A DNA stretch of 64,000 nucleotides from Franconibacter helveticus LMG 23732 (GCF_000463115.2 NZ_AWFX01000045.1:186001-250000); one strand, 5' to 3'. Positions 18,760-30,832 are shown, counted from the first letter of the stretch. Notes: a model not told the origin generated them from the sequence alone. Numbers and translations: made by a program.

Positions 18760-20247
18760 TTAAGGCAGTACCTGCGCGGCCTGTACGGCGACACCCAGCG
18801 GATGCGCCATTTGCACCAGCGTAATCAGCGGTTGCGGCCATACGCCCAGCACCAGCACCAGCAACGCAGACAGCAGCACCACTACGCCGCCTGCGCTCCA
18901 TGCCCAGTTGGACGGCGCATCGCGGTTAAGCTGCTGAGGCGCGCTCAGGTAGAGGCTTACCGCTACGCGCAGGTAGTAGTAAAGACCAATCGCAGAACCG
19001 ACAACCACCGCCGCCGTCAGCCACCACAGGCTGGACTGCACGCCCACCGCCAGCACGTAGAACTTACCGATAAAGCCAAGCGTCATCGGGATACCCGCGA
19101 GCGACAGCATCATCACCGTCATTACCGCTGAAAGGATCGGACGGTGCCAGAAAAGGCCACGATAGGAGTAAAGCGAATCCGCGTCCGGGCCACGATACGG
19201 GCTGGACATCAGGCTCACCACGCCAAACGCGCCAAGGCTGCTGAAGAGATAACCTGCAAGGTACACGCCTACGGTTTCCATCGACATCTCGCCGCTATGC
19301 AGCGCGATCAGCGCCACCAGCAGATAGCCCAGATGAGAAATGGAGGAGTAACCCAGCAGGCGCTTGATGTTGGTCTGGCTCAGCGCCATCAGGTTACCGA
19401 AGATGATGGAGATGAAAGCGATAATGCCCAACACCACGCGCACGGCCTCGCTGTCACCGACTGGCGCATAAAGGAACAGACGCATCACCACGCCGAAGAT
19501 GGCGATTTTGCTCGCGGTCGCCAGGAAGGTAGATACCGGAGCAGGCGCGCCCTGGTAAACGTCCGGCGTCCAGAGGTGGAACGGCACCAGCGAAAGCTTA
19601 AAGCCGAGACCCACAATCATCAGGCCCAGACCCGCCAGCAGCAACGGCTCATGCAGCATGTTATCCGCAAGGCTCTTACCGAGGCTGACAAACGACAGGC
19701 TGCCGGACTGCGCATACACCAGCGCGATGCCGAACAGCAGGAAAGACGAGGCTGCGGCGGAGAGAATGGTGTACTTGACAGAGGCTTCCAGCGAGCGTTT
19801 CTGACGGAACGCGTAGCCAATCAAGCCGAACAGCGGCAGCGAAATCAGTTCGATGCCGAGGAACAGCGAGGCGAGATGGTTAGCGTTCGCCAGCAGAATG
19901 CCGCCAAGCGCGGCAATCAGCACCAGCAGATAGAACTCTTCTTTATTATCCGGATAACCCTGCAACCATGGATAGGCGAAGGTGCAGGTCGCCAGACTCG
20001 CCAGCAGCACAAGGCCGGTGTAGAGCATAGCGTAGCCGTCCACCCGCATCAGCGGGGTGACATCCATCGGCCCCACCTGGCCGACAAACCAGAGCGACAG
20101 CAGCGCGGCGTTCAGACCGATAACTGACAGCGTGGCATTAAGAAAGTGGTTGCGTCGCCACGCAATGGAGAGCATCACAACCACTACCGTCAAGCCGACG
20201 ACGAGCAGCGGTAGCAGCGCGATCAATTGTTGGAGTGTTATTGTCAT
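18760..20247 (-). CDS. nuoN: NADH-quinone oxidoreductase subunit N
   Basis: Membrane proton-pumping subunit of complex I, antiporter-like with about 14 transmembrane helices. The 495-residue protein contains the [18 protein letters not shown] glutamate region, the [21 protein letters not shown] lysine segment, and the [21 protein letters not shown] motif. It is ten residues longer at the C-terminus (ending VQAAQVLP) than the 485-residue E. coli protein. Last gene of nuo, 6 nt after nuoM. Confidence 0.98.
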   Translation of the reverse strand: MTITLQQLIALLPLLVVGLTVVVVMLSIAWRRNHFLNATLSVIGLNAALLSLWFVGQVGPMDVTPLMRVDGYAMLYTGLVLLASLATCTFAYPWLQGYPDNKEEFYLLVLIAALGGILLANANHLASLFLGIELISLPLFGLIGYAFRQKRSLEASVKYTILSAAASSFLLFGIALVYAQSGSLSFVSLGKSLADNMLHEPLLLAGLGLMIVGLGFKLSLVPFHLWTPDVYQGAPAPVSTFLATASKIAIFGVVMRLFLYAPVGDSEAVRVVLGIIAFISIIFGNLMALSQTNIKRLLGYSSISHLGYLLVALIALHSGEMSMETVGVYLAGYLFSSLGAFGVVSLMSSPYRGPDADSLYSYRGLFWHRPILSAVMTVMMLSLAGIPMTLGFIGKFYVLAVGVQSSLWWLTAAVVVGSAIGLYYYLRVAVSLYLSAPQQLNRDAPSNWAWSAGGVVVLLSALLVLVLGVWPQPLITLVQMAHPLGVAVQAAQVLP

Positions 20248-20253
20248 GGCGAA

Positions 20254-21783
20254 TTACGGCCTTGTAGTAGAAACAGAATCGGTAAACCACTGCTGGATAT
20301 TGCTCATCGCGGAATGCGAAGTATCCAGAATCGGCTGCGGATAGAAGCCGAGCAGCACCAGAAGCACCACCAGCAGCAGAATGATGAACAGCTCGCGCAG
20401 CGACATCCCGCGGATCTCCTGACGGGCCGCTTCGCTCTTCGCCTGACCAAAGTATGCGCGATGCAGCATCGCCAGCGAGTAGACAGATGCGAATACCAGC
20501 CCGAAGGTGGAGATAACCGTAATCAGCGGCACCACATGGAAGCTGCCGAAGAGGATCATGAATTCACCAACGAAGTTACCGGTGCCAGGCATACCCAGCG
20601 TTGCGACAGCAAAGAACATCGACATTGCCGGCAGCCATTTAATTTTGCTCCACAGGCCGCCCATCAGGCGCATATCGCGGGTGTGCAGGCGCTCATAGAG
20701 CTGGCCGCACAGGATGAAGAGACCCGCAGCGGAAAGACCGTGGGCAATCATCTGAATCACTGCGCCCTGGTAGGCGAGCTGGCTGCCGGTATAAATGGCG
20801 ATCAGCACGAAACCCATGTGGGAAACAGAGGTGTAAGCGATAAGGCGTTTGATGTCGGTCTGCGAGAAAGCCATCCACGCGCCGTAGAAAATACCGATAA
20901 CGCCAAGCCACATGGCGACAGGCGCAAACTCCGCCGACGCGTTCGGAAACAGCGGCAGGGAGAAACGCAGCAGGCCGTAAGCCGCGGTTTTCAACAAAAT
21001 GCCCGCGAGGTCAACGGAACCGGCGGTCGGCGCCTGGGAGTGCGCATCCGGCAGCCAGCCATGCAGCGGCACAACCGGCATTTTCACCGCGAACGCAATG
21101 AAGAAGCCGAGCATCAGCAGCCATTCCACATTGTGGGACATGGGCGTTTTCAGCAGTTGCTGATAGTTAAAGGTCCATTCGCCGGTCGCGTTGTGGTGAA
21201 CGAACACCAGCGCCAGAATAGCGATGAGCATGACCAGACCGCTTGCCTGGGTATAGATAAAGAACTTGGTGGCGGCAGTAATACGCGTCTTCCCGTCGGA
21301 GGCTTTATGGCCCCAGAGCGCAATCAGGAAGTACATCGGCACCAGCATCATTTCCCAGAAGAAGAAGAACAGGAACATGTCGATGGCAAGGAACACGCCG
21401 ATAACGCCGCCCAGGATCCACATCAGGTTGAGGTGGAAGAAGCCCTGGTATTTCTCAATCTCATTCCAGGAACAGAGCACCGCCAGCACGCCAAGCAGAC
21501 CGGTCAGCACCACCATCAGCAGGGAAAGCCCGTCGATGGCAAGGTGAATGGTAATGCCAAAGCGCGGGATCCACGGCAGGATGAATTCTGACTGCCACTG
21601 CGGCAATCCTGCCGCCTGCGTCAGAGAATAGCCGCCCTGCAACCAGAGTTGCAGCGAGAGCGCCAGCGTCAGCCCCATGGTGATCAGCGCAATCCAGCGC
21701 GGCATCTTGACGCCGAAGCGCTCCGTCTGCCAGCAGAAAAAGCCGCCGATAAAGGGAATCAATATTAGCCAGGGTAATAACAT
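20254..21783 (-). CDS. nuoM: NADH-quinone oxidoreductase subunit M
   Basis: Antiporter-like proton-pumping subunit of complex I. The 509 residues equal the E. coli length. The FLFFFFWEMMLVPMYFLIALWG segment holds the key glutamate; AFAVKMPVVPLHGWLPDAHSQAP and AFSQTDIKRLIAYTSVSHMGF are also present. The start at 21783 matches the family MLLPWLILIPF. A TTG nine bases upstream sits closer to the AAGGAA site, so the exact start is not fully settled. Confidence 0.97.
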   Translation of the reverse strand: MLLPWLILIPFIGGFFCWQTERFGVKMPRWIALITMGLTLALSLQLWLQGGYSLTQAAGLPQWQSEFILPWIPRFGITIHLAIDGLSLLMVVLTGLLGVLAVLCSWNEIEKYQGFFHLNLMWILGGVIGVFLAIDMFLFFFFWEMMLVPMYFLIALWGHKASDGKTRITAATKFFIYTQASGLVMLIAILALVFVHHNATGEWTFNYQQLLKTPMSHNVEWLLMLGFFIAFAVKMPVVPLHGWLPDAHSQAPTAGSVDLAGILLKTAAYGLLRFSLPLFPNASAEFAPVAMWLGVIGIFYGAWMAFSQTDIKRLIAYTSVSHMGFVLIAIYTGSQLAYQGAVIQMIAHGLSAAGLFILCGQLYERLHTRDMRLMGGLWSKIKWLPAMSMFFAVATLGMPGTGNFVGEFMILFGSFHVVPLITVISTFGLVFASVYSLAMLHRAYFGQAKSEAARQEIRGMSLRELFIILLLVVLLVLLGFYPQPILDTSHSAMSNIQQWFTDSVSTTRP

Positions 21784-21806
21784 GGCAATCAATATTCCTT
21801 GTTAAA

Positions 21807-21848
21807 GTCCCGGACAGGCTCACTGCCATAACCGCCTGTCACCGGGAC
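21807..21848. repeat. Long imperfect hairpin in the nuoL-nuoM gap
   Basis: GTCCCGG-ACAGGC (21807-21819) pairs with GCCTGT-CA-CCGGGAC (21834-21848), a 13-bp stem interrupted by a CA bulge. It has no T run. It lies in the 115-nt gap between nuoL and nuoM, the largest in the distal half of the operon. A role in mRNA processing or stability is inferred. Confidence 0.65.
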
Positions 21849-21898
21849 CTGATTTTCAACGAATTCTCAGCAGAGAAAATTCACTTATTCTTGCAAAC

Positions 21899-23737
21899 TC
21901 AACGCAAAACCATCAGCAGCGCCAGCACCACGACCGCGCCGATGCTCATGGATGCCACATACCAGCGCAGATAGCCGTTCTCGCTGAACAACAAGCCACG
22001 GCCTGCGAAGCGGGAAAGGATTGCCGGAATGTTCATCAGCGCATTCAGCGGATCGCGTTTTAACAGCCAGGCGATACCGAGATATGGTTTGACGAAGACT
22101 TTGTCATACAGCCAGTCGAAGCCCCAGGCATGGAACCACCAGGTGCCGAAGAAGCGACCCGGCGCGCTGTTGGCAACGGCAGTCACCAGCGTACGCTTGC
22201 CAAGCCACAGCCAGGCGGCAATCAGGATGCCGATGATGGCGATGGCGCCCGATGCGATTTCCACTGTCATTTTGCCTTCGTGACCGAAGTTGCTCTCCGG
22301 CAGTACACCAGCCAGCGGCGGCGTGATCAGCGCGCCCACAAAAGTGGAAAGCACCAGCAGCACGATAAGCGGCAGGTGGTGGGTGATCCCCTTCCCTGCA
22401 TGAGCGTGAATTTTCTCTTCGCCGTGGAACACGATGAAAATCATGCGGAAGGTATAGATGGAGGTCAGGAACGCCCCCGCCAGACCCGCCAGCATTAAGT
22501 AGTTATGGCCGTTCGCCGCCGCGCCCCACAGAATTTCATCTTTACTGTAGAAGCCTGCGGTAATGAGCGGCAGCGCCGCCAGCGCCGCGCCGCCCACCAG
22601 GAAGCAAGCGTAAACCAGCGGAATAGATTTGCGCAGCCCGCCCATTTTAAAGATGTTCTGCTCGTGGTGGCACGCCAGGATGACGGAGCCGGACGAGAGG
22701 AACAGCAGCGCTTTAAAGAAAGCGTGGGTCATCAGGTGGAAAATCGCCGCGTCCCACGCCTGCACGCCGAGCGCCAGGAACATGTAGCCAATCTGGCTCA
22801 TGGTGGAGTAAGCGAGTACGCGTTTAATGTCGGTCTGCACCAGCGCCGCGAAACCAGCCAGCACCAGCGTAACCGCGCCGACGATGCCCACCAGATGCAG
22901 CACGTCAGGCGTCATCAGGAACAGGCCATGGGTGCGGGCAATCAGGTAAACGCCTGCGGTCACCATGGTTGCCGCGTGGATAAGCGCAGAAACCGGGGTC
23001 GGGCCTGCCATCGCGTCCGCAAGCCAGGTTTGCAGCGGAAGCTGCGCCGATTTACCCACCGCGCCGCCGAGCAGCATCAGCGTCGCCCAGCGCAGCATCT
23101 CATTGCCGTTAGCAAAGTGCTGCGGCGCCAGCTCCACCATCTCGCGGAAGTTCAGCGTACCGAGTTCGTTGTAGAGAATGAACAGCGCGAAAGCGAGGAA
23201 TACGTCGCCCACGCGGGTAACGACAAACGCTTTCATCGCCGCGGCGCCGTTCTTCGGATCGGTATAGTAGAAGCCGATCAGCAGATAAGAGCAGAGACCA
23301 ACCCCTTCCCAGCCGAGGTACATCAGCAGCAGGTTATCGGCCAGCACCAGCACGACCATGCTTGCGATAAACAGGTTGGTATAAGCAAAGAAGCGGGAGT
23401 ACCCCTCTTCACCGCGCATATACCAGGAGGCGAACATATGAATAAGGAAGCCTACGCCTGTTACGACAGAGAGCATGGTCAGCGACAGGCCATCAAGCAC
23501 CAGGTTAAAACCGATGTTGAAATCCCCTACCGCCATCCAGGTCCACAGCGGCTGAGTGAAAGCCTGTTTGCCGTTACTGAAAAAATCGAAGCCAACAATA
23601 GCGGTAACTAACGCCGCCAGCCCGACAGACCCGACGCCCACCGTGGCGGAAAGGTTTTCCGACCAGCGGCCGCGTGAGAACGCCAGCAATACATAGCCAA
23701 TCAATGGCAAAACAATCGTTAACCAGAGGAGGTTCAT
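21899..23737 (-). CDS. nuoL: NADH-quinone oxidoreductase subunit L
   Basis: Distal antiporter-like proton pump of complex I, with the long lateral helix near its C-terminus. At 612 residues it is within one residue of E. coli NuoL. Signatures are [57 protein letters not shown] and [22 protein letters not shown]. The start overlaps the nuoK stop by 4 nt. Confidence 0.98.
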   Translation of the reverse strand: MNLLWLTIVLPLIGYVLLAFSRGRWSENLSATVGVGSVGLAALVTAIVGFDFFSNGKQAFTQPLWTWMAVGDFNIGFNLVLDGLSLTMLSVVTGVGFLIHMFASWYMRGEEGYSRFFAYTNLFIASMVVLVLADNLLLMYLGWEGVGLCSYLLIGFYYTDPKNGAAAMKAFVVTRVGDVFLAFALFILYNELGTLNFREMVELAPQHFANGNEMLRWATLMLLGGAVGKSAQLPLQTWLADAMAGPTPVSALIHAATMVTAGVYLIARTHGLFLMTPDVLHLVGIVGAVTLVLAGFAALVQTDIKRVLAYSTMSQIGYMFLALGVQAWDAAIFHLMTHAFFKALLFLSSGSVILACHHEQNIFKMGGLRKSIPLVYACFLVGGAALAALPLITAGFYSKDEILWGAAANGHNYLMLAGLAGAFLTSIYTFRMIFIVFHGEEKIHAHAGKGITHHLPLIVLLVLSTFVGALITPPLAGVLPESNFGHEGKMTVEIASGAIAIIGILIAAWLWLGKRTLVTAVANSAPGRFFGTWWFHAWGFDWLYDKVFVKPYLGIAWLLKRDPLNALMNIPAILSRFAGRGLLFSENGYLRWYVASMSIGAVVVLALLMVLR

Positions 23738-24036
23738 CCACGCATCTCACTTACTGAATCGATATTCAGGTTCTGGCGACGGCGATGGAGTTGCAGCAGC
23801 AGCGCAAGGCCGATGCTCGCTTCCGCGGCCGCGAGGCTAATCGCCAGGATATACATCACCTGACCGTCGGTCTGGCCCCAGTAGCTGCCCGCGACCACAA
23901 AGGCGAGCGCGGCGGCGTTAATCATGATTTCGAGGCCAATCAGCATAAACAGCAGATTGCGACGGATAACCAGGCCCGTCAGTCCGAGAACGAACAGAAT
24001 GGCCGCGAGGATGAGTCCATGTTGTAATGGGATCAT
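23734..24036 (-). CDS. nuoK: NADH-quinone oxidoreductase subunit K
   Basis: A 100-residue, three-helix membrane subunit of complex I in the E-channel. Conserved acidic residues sit in [16 protein letters not shown] and in [20 protein letters not shown]. Overlaps both neighbours, nuoJ and nuoL, by 4 nt, typical of coupled translation in nuo. Confidence 0.98.
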   Translation of the reverse strand: MIPLQHGLILAAILFVLGLTGLVIRRNLLFMLIGLEIMINAAALAFVVAGSYWGQTDGQVMYILAISLAAAEASIGLALLLQLHRRRQNLNIDSVSEMRG

Positions 24037-24596
24037 ACGTGCTCCTCCGTTTTTCTTTTCGCCTGCTCAGCCGGCGAACCGCCGCGCACGCTGACTACGT
24101 CGCCTGCGGACTCTTCGCGACCGAGGTGGAAGGCCACAACCAGCCCCGCCAGCAGCAGCATAGAAGCCAGCTCCACCGCCAGAACGTAAGGCCCGAACAG
24201 CGTAATGCCGACCTCTTTGGCGCCGATTGGCGTGCCGTCGATCCCCTGATCGTTAACGCCCAGGATGGCGTAAACCATCACCACCAGCAGTACGGCAGAA
24301 AGAATGCCAGGCCCGATCCAGAGCTGCGGCTTAAGCCAGCCGCGCTCCTGCTCGATAACTGAATTGCCGAGGTTGAGCATCATCACCACGAACACGAACA
24401 GCACCATAATGGCGCCTGCGTAAACGATGATTTCCAGCGCGCCGGCGAAGTAAGCGCCGAGCGAGAAAAACACGCCTGCGATGGCCAGCAGCGAGATAAT
24501 CAGGTACAGCAACGCATGCACCGGATTGGTGTGGGTGATCACCCGTACGGTGGTCAGGACCGCCACAAGGGCGCAGATATAAAAAGCGAATTCCAT
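24033..24596 (-). CDS. nuoJ: NADH-quinone oxidoreductase subunit J
   Basis: Membrane subunit of complex I, 187 residues with five predicted helices. The conserved tyrosine/pi-bulge helix region [22 protein letters not shown] is intact. The C-terminus is polar. It overlaps nuoK by 4 nt and starts 10 nt after nuoI. Confidence 0.97.
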   Translation of the reverse strand: MEFAFYICALVAVLTTVRVITHTNPVHALLYLIISLLAIAGVFFSLGAYFAGALEIIVYAGAIMVLFVFVVMMLNLGNSVIEQERGWLKPQLWIGPGILSAVLLVVMVYAILGVNDQGIDGTPIGAKEVGITLFGPYVLAVELASMLLLAGLVVAFHLGREESAGDVVSVRGGSPAEQAKRKTEEHV

Positions 24597-24606
24597 TCCT
24601 GACTCC

Positions 24607-25149
24607 TTAAGGTAACAGGCTCTTGACGTCGATAGGCTTGGCTTCGTTTTCCGCCTCGCCTTTGTCTTTGCCGTCGATCGCCATACCCGCCATCCGGTAG
24701 AAGTTGTACTCCGGGTATTTGCCCGGACCGGAGATCAGCAGATCCTCTTTTTCATAAACCAGATCCTGACGCTTGTACTCGCCCAGCTCGAAATCCGGCG
24801 TCAGCTGGATGGCGGTAGTCGGGCAAGCTTCTTCGCACATGCCGCAAAAAATGCAGCGTGAGAAGTTAATGCGGAAAAACTCCGGGTACCAGCGGCCGTC
24901 TTTCGTCTCTGCCTTTTGCAAAGAGATACAGCCTACGGGACACGCTACCGCACACAAGTTACAGGCAACGCAGCGCTCCTGACCGTCCGGATCGCGCGTC
25001 AGCACGATACGGCCACGGTAGCGCGGCGGCAGATAAACCGGCTCTTCCGGATACATGCGCGTCTCGCGTTTGGAAAACGCGTGCAGGCCGATCATCCAGA
25101 TACTGCGTAGTTGGGTGCCGAAACCAACCACTAATTCTTTCAATGTCAT
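24607..25149 (-). CDS. nuoI: NADH-quinone oxidoreductase subunit I
   Basis: Peripheral-arm subunit carrying clusters N6a and N6b. The 180-residue protein has two eight-Cys ferredoxin motifs, [15 protein letters not shown] and [15 protein letters not shown]. Length equals E. coli NuoI. It sits 14 nt after nuoH. Confidence 0.98.
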   Translation of the reverse strand: MTLKELVVGFGTQLRSIWMIGLHAFSKRETRMYPEEPVYLPPRYRGRIVLTRDPDGQERCVACNLCAVACPVGCISLQKAETKDGRWYPEFFRINFSRCIFCGMCEEACPTTAIQLTPDFELGEYKRQDLVYEKEDLLISGPGKYPEYNFYRMAGMAIDGKDKGEAENEAKPIDVKSLLP

Positions 25150-25163
25150 GGCTTAATCACCCC

Positions 25164-26141
25164 TTACGATGCCTGCCAGAGAATAACCGCGGCGGTTGCC
25201 AGCAAATTGATAAGCGTCAGCGGCAGGCATACTTTCCAGCCAAAAGACATCACCTGGTCATAACGAGGACGCGGCAATGCGGCGCGAATCAAAATAAACA
25301 TCATCATGAAGAACGCGGTTTTCAGCGCGAACCAGATGAAAGGCGGTAACCACGGGCCATTCCAGCCACCGAAGAACAGGGTCACAATCAGGGCGGAAAC
25401 GGTGACGATGCCGATATATTCGCCCACGAAGAACAAACCGAATTTCATGCCGGAATATTCGATGTGGTAACCGTCGGCCAGCTCCTGCTCGGCTTCCGGC
25501 TGGTCGAAGGGGTGACGGTGACACACCGCGACGCCTGCGATAGCGAAAGTCACAAAACCGAAGAACTGCGGAATGACGTTCCACAGATGCGCCTGGTTGT
25601 TGACGATGTCGGTCATATTGAATGAACCGGCTTGCGCCACCACGCCCATCAGGGAAAGCCCGAGGAACACTTCATAGCTCAGCGTCTGGGCGGATGCGCG
25701 CATCGCACCCAGCAGCGAGTATTTGTTGTTGCTCGACCAGCCGGCAAACAGCACCGCATAAACCGCCAGCCCCGCCATCATCAGGAAGAACAGGATCCCG
25801 ATGTTGAGATCGGCGACGACCCACGTGGGGCTCACCGGCACGATTGCGAAGGCAAGCAGCAGGGAGGTGAACGCGATCATCGGCGCCAGAGTAAAGATCA
25901 CGCGGTCGGTAAAACGCGGAACCCAGTCCTCTTTAAAGAACATCTTGATCATGTCCGCCACGAGCTGGAGCGAACCGCCCCAGCCCACACGGTTCGGTCC
26001 GTAGCGGTTCTGGAACAGGCCCAGCAGGCGACGTTCGCCGAAGCTCATGAACGCGCCGCAACTGACCACGACCAGCAGAATCACGACCGCTTTGAGGATA
26101 CCGAGCAGGACGGCGATAACGTCCGGTGTAAACCAACTCAT
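25164..26141 (-). CDS. nuoH: NADH-quinone oxidoreductase subunit H
   Basis: Membrane subunit that forms the quinone chamber with NuoB/CD. The 325-residue protein contains [20 protein letters not shown], the [13 protein letters not shown]-type quinone-entry segment, the acidic [22 protein letters not shown] loop and [18 protein letters not shown]. It overlaps nuoG by 4 nt. Confidence 0.98.
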   Translation of the reverse strand: MSWFTPDVIAVLLGILKAVVILLVVVSCGAFMSFGERRLLGLFQNRYGPNRVGWGGSLQLVADMIKMFFKEDWVPRFTDRVIFTLAPMIAFTSLLLAFAIVPVSPTWVVADLNIGILFFLMMAGLAVYAVLFAGWSSNNKYSLLGAMRASAQTLSYEVFLGLSLMGVVAQAGSFNMTDIVNNQAHLWNVIPQFFGFVTFAIAGVAVCHRHPFDQPEAEQELADGYHIEYSGMKFGLFFVGEYIGIVTVSALIVTLFFGGWNGPWLPPFIWFALKTAFFMMMFILIRAALPRPRYDQVMSFGWKVCLPLTLINLLATAAVILWQAS

Positions 26142-28864
26142 TGCGCAGCCTCCTGCAGATTTTCAAGACGAGCGCCCGCCAGCACCGGCGCGATGCCTGG
26201 CATGCCCATCGGCAACCCTACCTGCCCAGCCGCCAGACCTTCCGAAAGCTGCAACGGCAGGCTTACGGTCTGTCCTTCATAGCTGAAAGAGACTTTCGAA
26301 CCGGCGTTGACGCCAAGCTTCGCGGCATCCGCCGGATTGAGCTTGATGTACGGCTGAGGCATGCGCGTCTGGAACACAGGTGAACGCTGCGACATCTCAT
26401 CGCTACCGAACAGGTGGTAGTAAGGCGCGATGCGCCACTGCCCTTCCTGCGCTTTGAAGCTTTCCGGCACAGCGGTGAAGTAATCCAGACCGCCCGCAGA
26501 GGCTTCGATGAGGCGCACGCCCGGGTCGCCGTGACGCAGGTGGCCGCCCACTTCGTCCTGGAATTTGTTCCAGGCCTGCGGGGAGTTCCAGCCCGGCGCC
26601 CAGGCGAAAGGCACCTGCGAACGCGGCGCGTCCGGATGGTTGTTCCCTTCCATCGAGAAGGAGAACATGGTGTCTTTATCCTGCGGCTGACGCGGCTCGT
26701 GCACGCTGATATTGGCGCGCATTGCGGTGCGTCCGCTGTAGCGGTGCGGCTCACGCGCCAGTTTCTGACCGCGAATGCGGAAAGAAGCGTCCGGCGCGGC
26801 GTCTTTAATACCCGCAAGCTGCGGCAGCTTCGCGATACAGGCGTCGATAACGTGGTCCAGCTGCGTCCAGTCCACTTCGCGGCTCTGCACCGTGCTGTGC
26901 AGGGAATGCAGCCAGCGCCAGCTTTCCAGCATAGTGGCTTTGCTGTCGTAGTAGTGCGGATCATAAACCTGGAAGAAGCGCTGGGCGCGGCCTTCGTTGT
27001 TGATCACGGTGCCGTCGCTTTCGGCGAAGCTCGCGGTCGAAAGCACAAGATGCGCGTGCTCCATAATCGCGGTGCGCTGATGGTCGATAACCATGACCAG
27101 CGGCGCTTTCGCCAGCGCAGCGTTTACACGCGTGGCGGAGGCGTGGCGATGCAGGTCGTTTTCCAGCACGATAACCGCATCAGCGCTGCCCGTTTCCAGT
27201 TCATGCAGCGCTTCATCCAGCGAACCGCCGCCGATCATGCCGAGACCGACGCTGTTAACCGCGCGGGCAATCATAGTGATGCCCACATCCGCGCCACGGC
27301 CTTTCAGGGCTTTCGCCACGTTAGCCGCAGCATGGATAATTTCTGCGCTGCCGGCGTTGGTGCCGGAAACAATCAGCGGTTTTTTCGCGCCTGCCAGCGC
27401 CTGAACGATAATATCCACTTTATTTTGCAGGTCGCGATCCAGCCCTTCCACCGCCGGTGCGGCAGCGTCCAGCGCGTTAGCGATAGCAAAACCCAGACGC
27501 GCCTGATCTTCTACCGGCGCGCGGTAAGTCCAGGCGGCGATATCATCCAGACGAGTGCTGTCGACGTTCGTGACAAACAGCGGGTGTTTGGCATGCTGAC
27601 CAATGTTCAGGATCGCCGCGATCTGCCAGTCGGCCACTTTCTGCGCCGCCGCCATTTCGCGCGCTTTGCCTTTCACCGCCTGACGAACCGCCAGCGCGGC
27701 GCGGGCGCCGGTCTGGGTGAGATCTTCGCCCAGAATCAGGACGGCGTCATAGGATTCGATTTCACGAAGCGCCGGAGTGTGAATACCGCTTTCGCGCAAC
27801 ACCTTCAGCATCAGTTGCAGGCGTTCCTGCTCGCCTGCGGCGATACCGGTATAGAAGTTTGCCGCGCCGACCAGTTCACGCAACGCAAAGTTGCTCTCAA
27901 CGCTTGCGCGCGGTGAACCAATGCCGATCACTTTTTTCGACTGACGCAGAATATCCGCCGCGCCCTGCATCGCCTGCTCGGCGTTCAGGGTGATAAGGTC
28001 GGCGCCGCGACGCTGTACTGGCTGACGCGGACGATCTTTCAGGTTCACATAGCCGTAGCCGAAACGACCGCGGTCGCAAAGGAAGTAGTGGTTTACGGTG
28101 CCGTTATAGCGGTTTTCAATGCGGCGCAATTCGCCATAGCGTTCGCCCGGGCTGGTGTTACAGCCCAGTGAGCACTGCTGGCAGATGCTTGGCGCAAACT
28201 GCATGTCCCACTTACGGTTATAACGCTCGGAGTGCGTTTTATCGGTGAAAACGCCGGTCGGGCAGATTTCCACCAGGTTGCCGGAAAACTCGCTTTCCAG
28301 CACGCCATCTTCCGGACGACCGAAGTAGACGTTGTCGTGCGCGCCGTAAACACCCAGATCTTTGCCATCGGCATAATCTTTGTAGTAACGCACGCAGCGG
28401 TAGCAGGCGATACAGCGGTTCATCTCGTGAGAGATAAACGGCCCGAGATCCTGATTACGGTGGGTACGTTTGGTGAAACGGTAACGGCGGAAGCTATGAC
28501 CGGTCATAACAGTCATATCCTGGAGATGGCAGTTGCCCCCCTCCTCACAGACCGGGCAGTCGTGGGGATGGTTGGTCATCAGCCATTCCACCACGCTTTC
28601 GCGGAACTGCTTCGCTTCAGCGTCATCAATTGAGATAAAGGTTCCATCGGATGCCGGAGTCATACAGGACATCACCAGGCGGCCACGGGTATCTTCCGCG
28701 TTCTGATATTGCTTCACCGCACACTGGCGGCAGGCACCGACGCTCCCCAGCGCCGGATGCCAGCAAAAGTAAGGAATATCGAGGCCGAGAGAGAGACAAG
28801 CCTGTAGCAGGTTGTCCGCTCCGTCCACCTCGTATTCTTTGCCGTCTACATGAATCGTAGCCAT
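26138..28864 (-). CDS. nuoG: NADH-quinone oxidoreductase subunit G
   Basis: Large peripheral subunit of complex I (908 residues, E. coli length). In order it has an N-terminal [2Fe-2S] ferredoxin domain ([26 protein letters not shown]), the His-Cys3 4Fe-4S motif ([18 protein letters not shown]), the [11 protein letters not shown] and CPTGVF cluster motifs, the extra N7 cluster motif (CQQCSLGCN) and a molybdopterin-oxidoreductase-like C-terminal half. The start at 28864 matches [13 protein letters not shown]; three upstream codons are rejected. It overlaps nuoH by 4 nt and follows nuoF after a 131-nt gap. Confidence 0.98.
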   Translation of the reverse strand: MATIHVDGKEYEVDGADNLLQACLSLGLDIPYFCWHPALGSVGACRQCAVKQYQNAEDTRGRLVMSCMTPASDGTFISIDDAEAKQFRESVVEWLMTNHPHDCPVCEEGGNCHLQDMTVMTGHSFRRYRFTKRTHRNQDLGPFISHEMNRCIACYRCVRYYKDYADGKDLGVYGAHDNVYFGRPEDGVLESEFSGNLVEICPTGVFTDKTHSERYNRKWDMQFAPSICQQCSLGCNTSPGERYGELRRIENRYNGTVNHYFLCDRGRFGYGYVNLKDRPRQPVQRRGADLITLNAEQAMQGAADILRQSKKVIGIGSPRASVESNFALRELVGAANFYTGIAAGEQERLQLMLKVLRESGIHTPALREIESYDAVLILGEDLTQTGARAALAVRQAVKGKAREMAAAQKVADWQIAAILNIGQHAKHPLFVTNVDSTRLDDIAAWTYRAPVEDQARLGFAIANALDAAAPAVEGLDRDLQNKVDIIVQALAGAKKPLIVSGTNAGSAEIIHAAANVAKALKGRGADVGITMIARAVNSVGLGMIGGGSLDEALHELETGSADAVIVLENDLHRHASATRVNAALAKAPLVMVIDHQRTAIMEHAHLVLSTASFAESDGTVINNEGRAQRFFQVYDPHYYDSKATMLESWRWLHSLHSTVQSREVDWTQLDHVIDACIAKLPQLAGIKDAAPDASFRIRGQKLAREPHRYSGRTAMRANISVHEPRQPQDKDTMFSFSMEGNNHPDAPRSQVPFAWAPGWNSPQAWNKFQDEVGGHLRHGDPGVRLIEASAGGLDYFTAVPESFKAQEGQWRIAPYYHLFGSDEMSQRSPVFQTRMPQPYIKLNPADAAKLGVNAGSKVSFSYEGQTVSLPLQLSEGLAAGQVGLPMGMPGIAPVLAGARLENLQEAAQ

Positions 28865-28928
28865 AGTCAGCATGCTTCCAGTTGGCCCGGCTTAGCGCCA
28901 GGCGTTAATCAAAATTCTTGTACCCCTC

Positions 28929-28952
28929 CCCTCTTCCTGCGAAAGAGGGTAA
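28929..28952. other. Hairpin in the nuoF-nuoG intergenic gap
   Basis: The pair CCCTCTT / AAGAGGG (around 28931-28951) forms a 7-bp stem with a 7-nt loop in the 131-nt gap (28865-28995). It has no T run, so it is not a classical terminator. E. coli has a comparable break at this point of nuo only by recollection, so conservation is uncertain. Confidence 0.5.
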
Positions 28953-28995
28953 GGCGGCGCTTCTCTTTATTATGGAAGGGGCCGCCGGAGGGAAA

Positions 28996-30333
28996 TCACC
29001 AACGCGTTTTTAACAGGTTAGGCTGAATACCGCTGATACGATGGGTATTGCTGAAATCCTGTTTGATGCCCGCTTCAAATTCATCGCGGAAATATTTAAT
29101 CGCGCTTTGCAGCGGCTCTACGGCGCCTGGCGCATGGGCGCAAAACGTTTTGCCCGGACCCAGGAAGCGGCAAAGCTGCTCAAGGGTTTCGATATCGCCC
29201 GGCTGCCCTTCGCCTCGCTCCAGCGCGCGCAAAATTTTCACGCTCCACGGCAGGCCGTCGCGGCACGGCGTACACCAGCCGCAGGATTCGCGTGCGAAGA
29301 ACTCTTCCAGGTTGCGCACCAGCGAAACCATGTTGATTTCATGATCCACCGCCATCGCCAGCGCCGTTCCCAGACGGCTGCCCGCTTTACCGATGCTGGC
29401 AAACTCCATTGGCAGATCAAGGTGCGCGTCGGTGAGGAAGTCTGTTCCCGCGCCGCCCGGCTGCCAGGCTTTGAATTTCAGGCCGTCGCGCATGCCGCCC
29501 GCGTAATCTTCCAGAATTTCACGCGCAGTGGTGCCAAATGGCAGCTCCCAGACGCCCGGATTTTTTACGCGCCCGGAGAAGCCCATCAGCTTGGTGCCGT
29601 TGTCTTCGCTCTTTGACAGCCCCTGATACCACTCAACGCCGTTAGCGAGAATAGCCGGCACGTTGCACAGCGTTTCTACGTTATTAACGCAGGTCGGCTT
29701 GCCCCAAACCCCGCTGGATGCCGGGAACGGCGGTTTAGAACGTGGATTGGCGCGACGCCCTTCCAGAGAGTTGATCAGCGCCGTCTCTTCACCGCAGATG
29801 TAACGGCCTGCGCCGGTATGTACAAAAAGTTCGAAGTCGAAGCCGGAACCCAGAATGTTTTTGCCAAGCAGGCCCGCTTGCGTCGCTTCTGCGATAGCAC
29901 GGCGCAGACGCTCGGCGGCTTCAATGTATTCGCCGCGCAGGAAGATGTAGCCGCGGTAAGCCTTGAGCGCAAACGCAGAGATCAGCATGCCTTCCACCAG
30001 CAGGTGCGGCAGTTGCTCCATCAGCAAGCGGTCTTTATAGGTGCCCGGTTCCATCTCATCGGCGTTACACAGCAGGTAACGGATGTTCATGGATTCGTCT
30101 TTCGGCATCAGGCTCCACTTCAGACCTGTGGAGAAGCCTGCGCCGCCGCGGCCCTTCAGCCCGGCGTCTTTTACCGCATTGACGATTTCATCCGGCGCCA
30201 TACCGGTTAACGCTTTGCGTGCGCCCGCGTAACCGTTTTTGCTTTCGTATTCTTCAAGCCAGACCGGCTGTTTATCATCGCGCAGACGCCAGGTCAGCGG
30301 ATGGGTTTCGGCAGTACGAATAATGGTTTTCAT
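28996..30333 (-). CDS. nuoF: NADH-quinone oxidoreductase subunit F
   Basis: NADH- and FMN-binding subunit of complex I (445 residues). The FMN/NADH glycine-rich motifs [16 protein letters not shown] and [21 protein letters not shown] are visible, as is the 4Fe-4S N3 motif [12 protein letters not shown] with a fourth Cys in EQLCRFLG. It overlaps nuoE by 4 nt. Confidence 0.98.
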   Translation of the reverse strand: MKTIIRTAETHPLTWRLRDDKQPVWLEEYESKNGYAGARKALTGMAPDEIVNAVKDAGLKGRGGAGFSTGLKWSLMPKDESMNIRYLLCNADEMEPGTYKDRLLMEQLPHLLVEGMLISAFALKAYRGYIFLRGEYIEAAERLRRAIAEATQAGLLGKNILGSGFDFELFVHTGAGRYICGEETALINSLEGRRANPRSKPPFPASSGVWGKPTCVNNVETLCNVPAILANGVEWYQGLSKSEDNGTKLMGFSGRVKNPGVWELPFGTTAREILEDYAGGMRDGLKFKAWQPGGAGTDFLTDAHLDLPMEFASIGKAGSRLGTALAMAVDHEINMVSLVRNLEEFFARESCGWCTPCRDGLPWSVKILRALERGEGQPGDIETLEQLCRFLGPGKTFCAHAPGAVEPLQSAIKYFRDEFEAGIKQDFSNTHRISGIQPNLLKTRW

Positions 30334-30830
30334 TTGTACTGCTCCAGCAGATCAGGGATGGTTTCCGGCGTCAGATAACTGTGAGTATCCTCATCAATCA
30401 TCATGGTCGGCCCCTTGTCGCAGTTGCCAAGGCAGCAGGTCGGCAGCAGCGTAAAGCGGCCGTCGAACGTGGTCTGGCCTGGCTTGATCTCCAGGTGCTT
30501 TTCAATAGCGGACTGAATACCCTGGTAGCCGGTAATATGGCAGACCACGCTATCGCAGTAGCGAATAACGTGGCGGCCAACGGGCTGGCGGAAAATTTGG
30601 CTATAGAACGTCGCCACGCCTTCCACGTCGCTCGCCGGAATGCCCAGAACATCGGCAATGGCGTAAATAGCGCCGTCCGGCACCCATCCACGCTGTTTCT
30701 GGACGATTTTTAGCGCTTCAATGGACGCCGCACGCGGGTCTTCATAGTGATGCTTTTCGTGCTCAATCGCCTCACGCTCTGCCGCACTCAGCTCAAAAGC
30801 CTCAGCCTGTGGTTGTTGATTCTCGTGCAT
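30330..30830 (-). CDS. nuoE: NADH-quinone oxidoreductase subunit E
   Basis: Thioredoxin-like [2Fe-2S] subunit (cluster N1a) of the NADH dehydrogenase module. The 166-residue protein has ligands in [11 protein letters not shown]-like (first pair) and [13 protein letters not shown] (second pair). It starts 2 nt after nuoCD and overlaps nuoF by 4 nt. Confidence 0.98.
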   Translation of the reverse strand: MHENQQPQAEAFELSAAEREAIEHEKHHYEDPRAASIEALKIVQKQRGWVPDGAIYAIADVLGIPASDVEGVATFYSQIFRQPVGRHVIRYCDSVVCHITGYQGIQSAIEKHLEIKPGQTTFDGRFTLLPTCCLGNCDKGPTMMIDEDTHSYLTPETIPDLLEQYK

Positions 30831-30832
30831 AG

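Noticed and set aside
20227-21591. 454-codon open frame opposite nuoM and nuoN
   Set aside because: His/Gln/Arg-rich shadow of membrane-protein codons; no recognisable protein.
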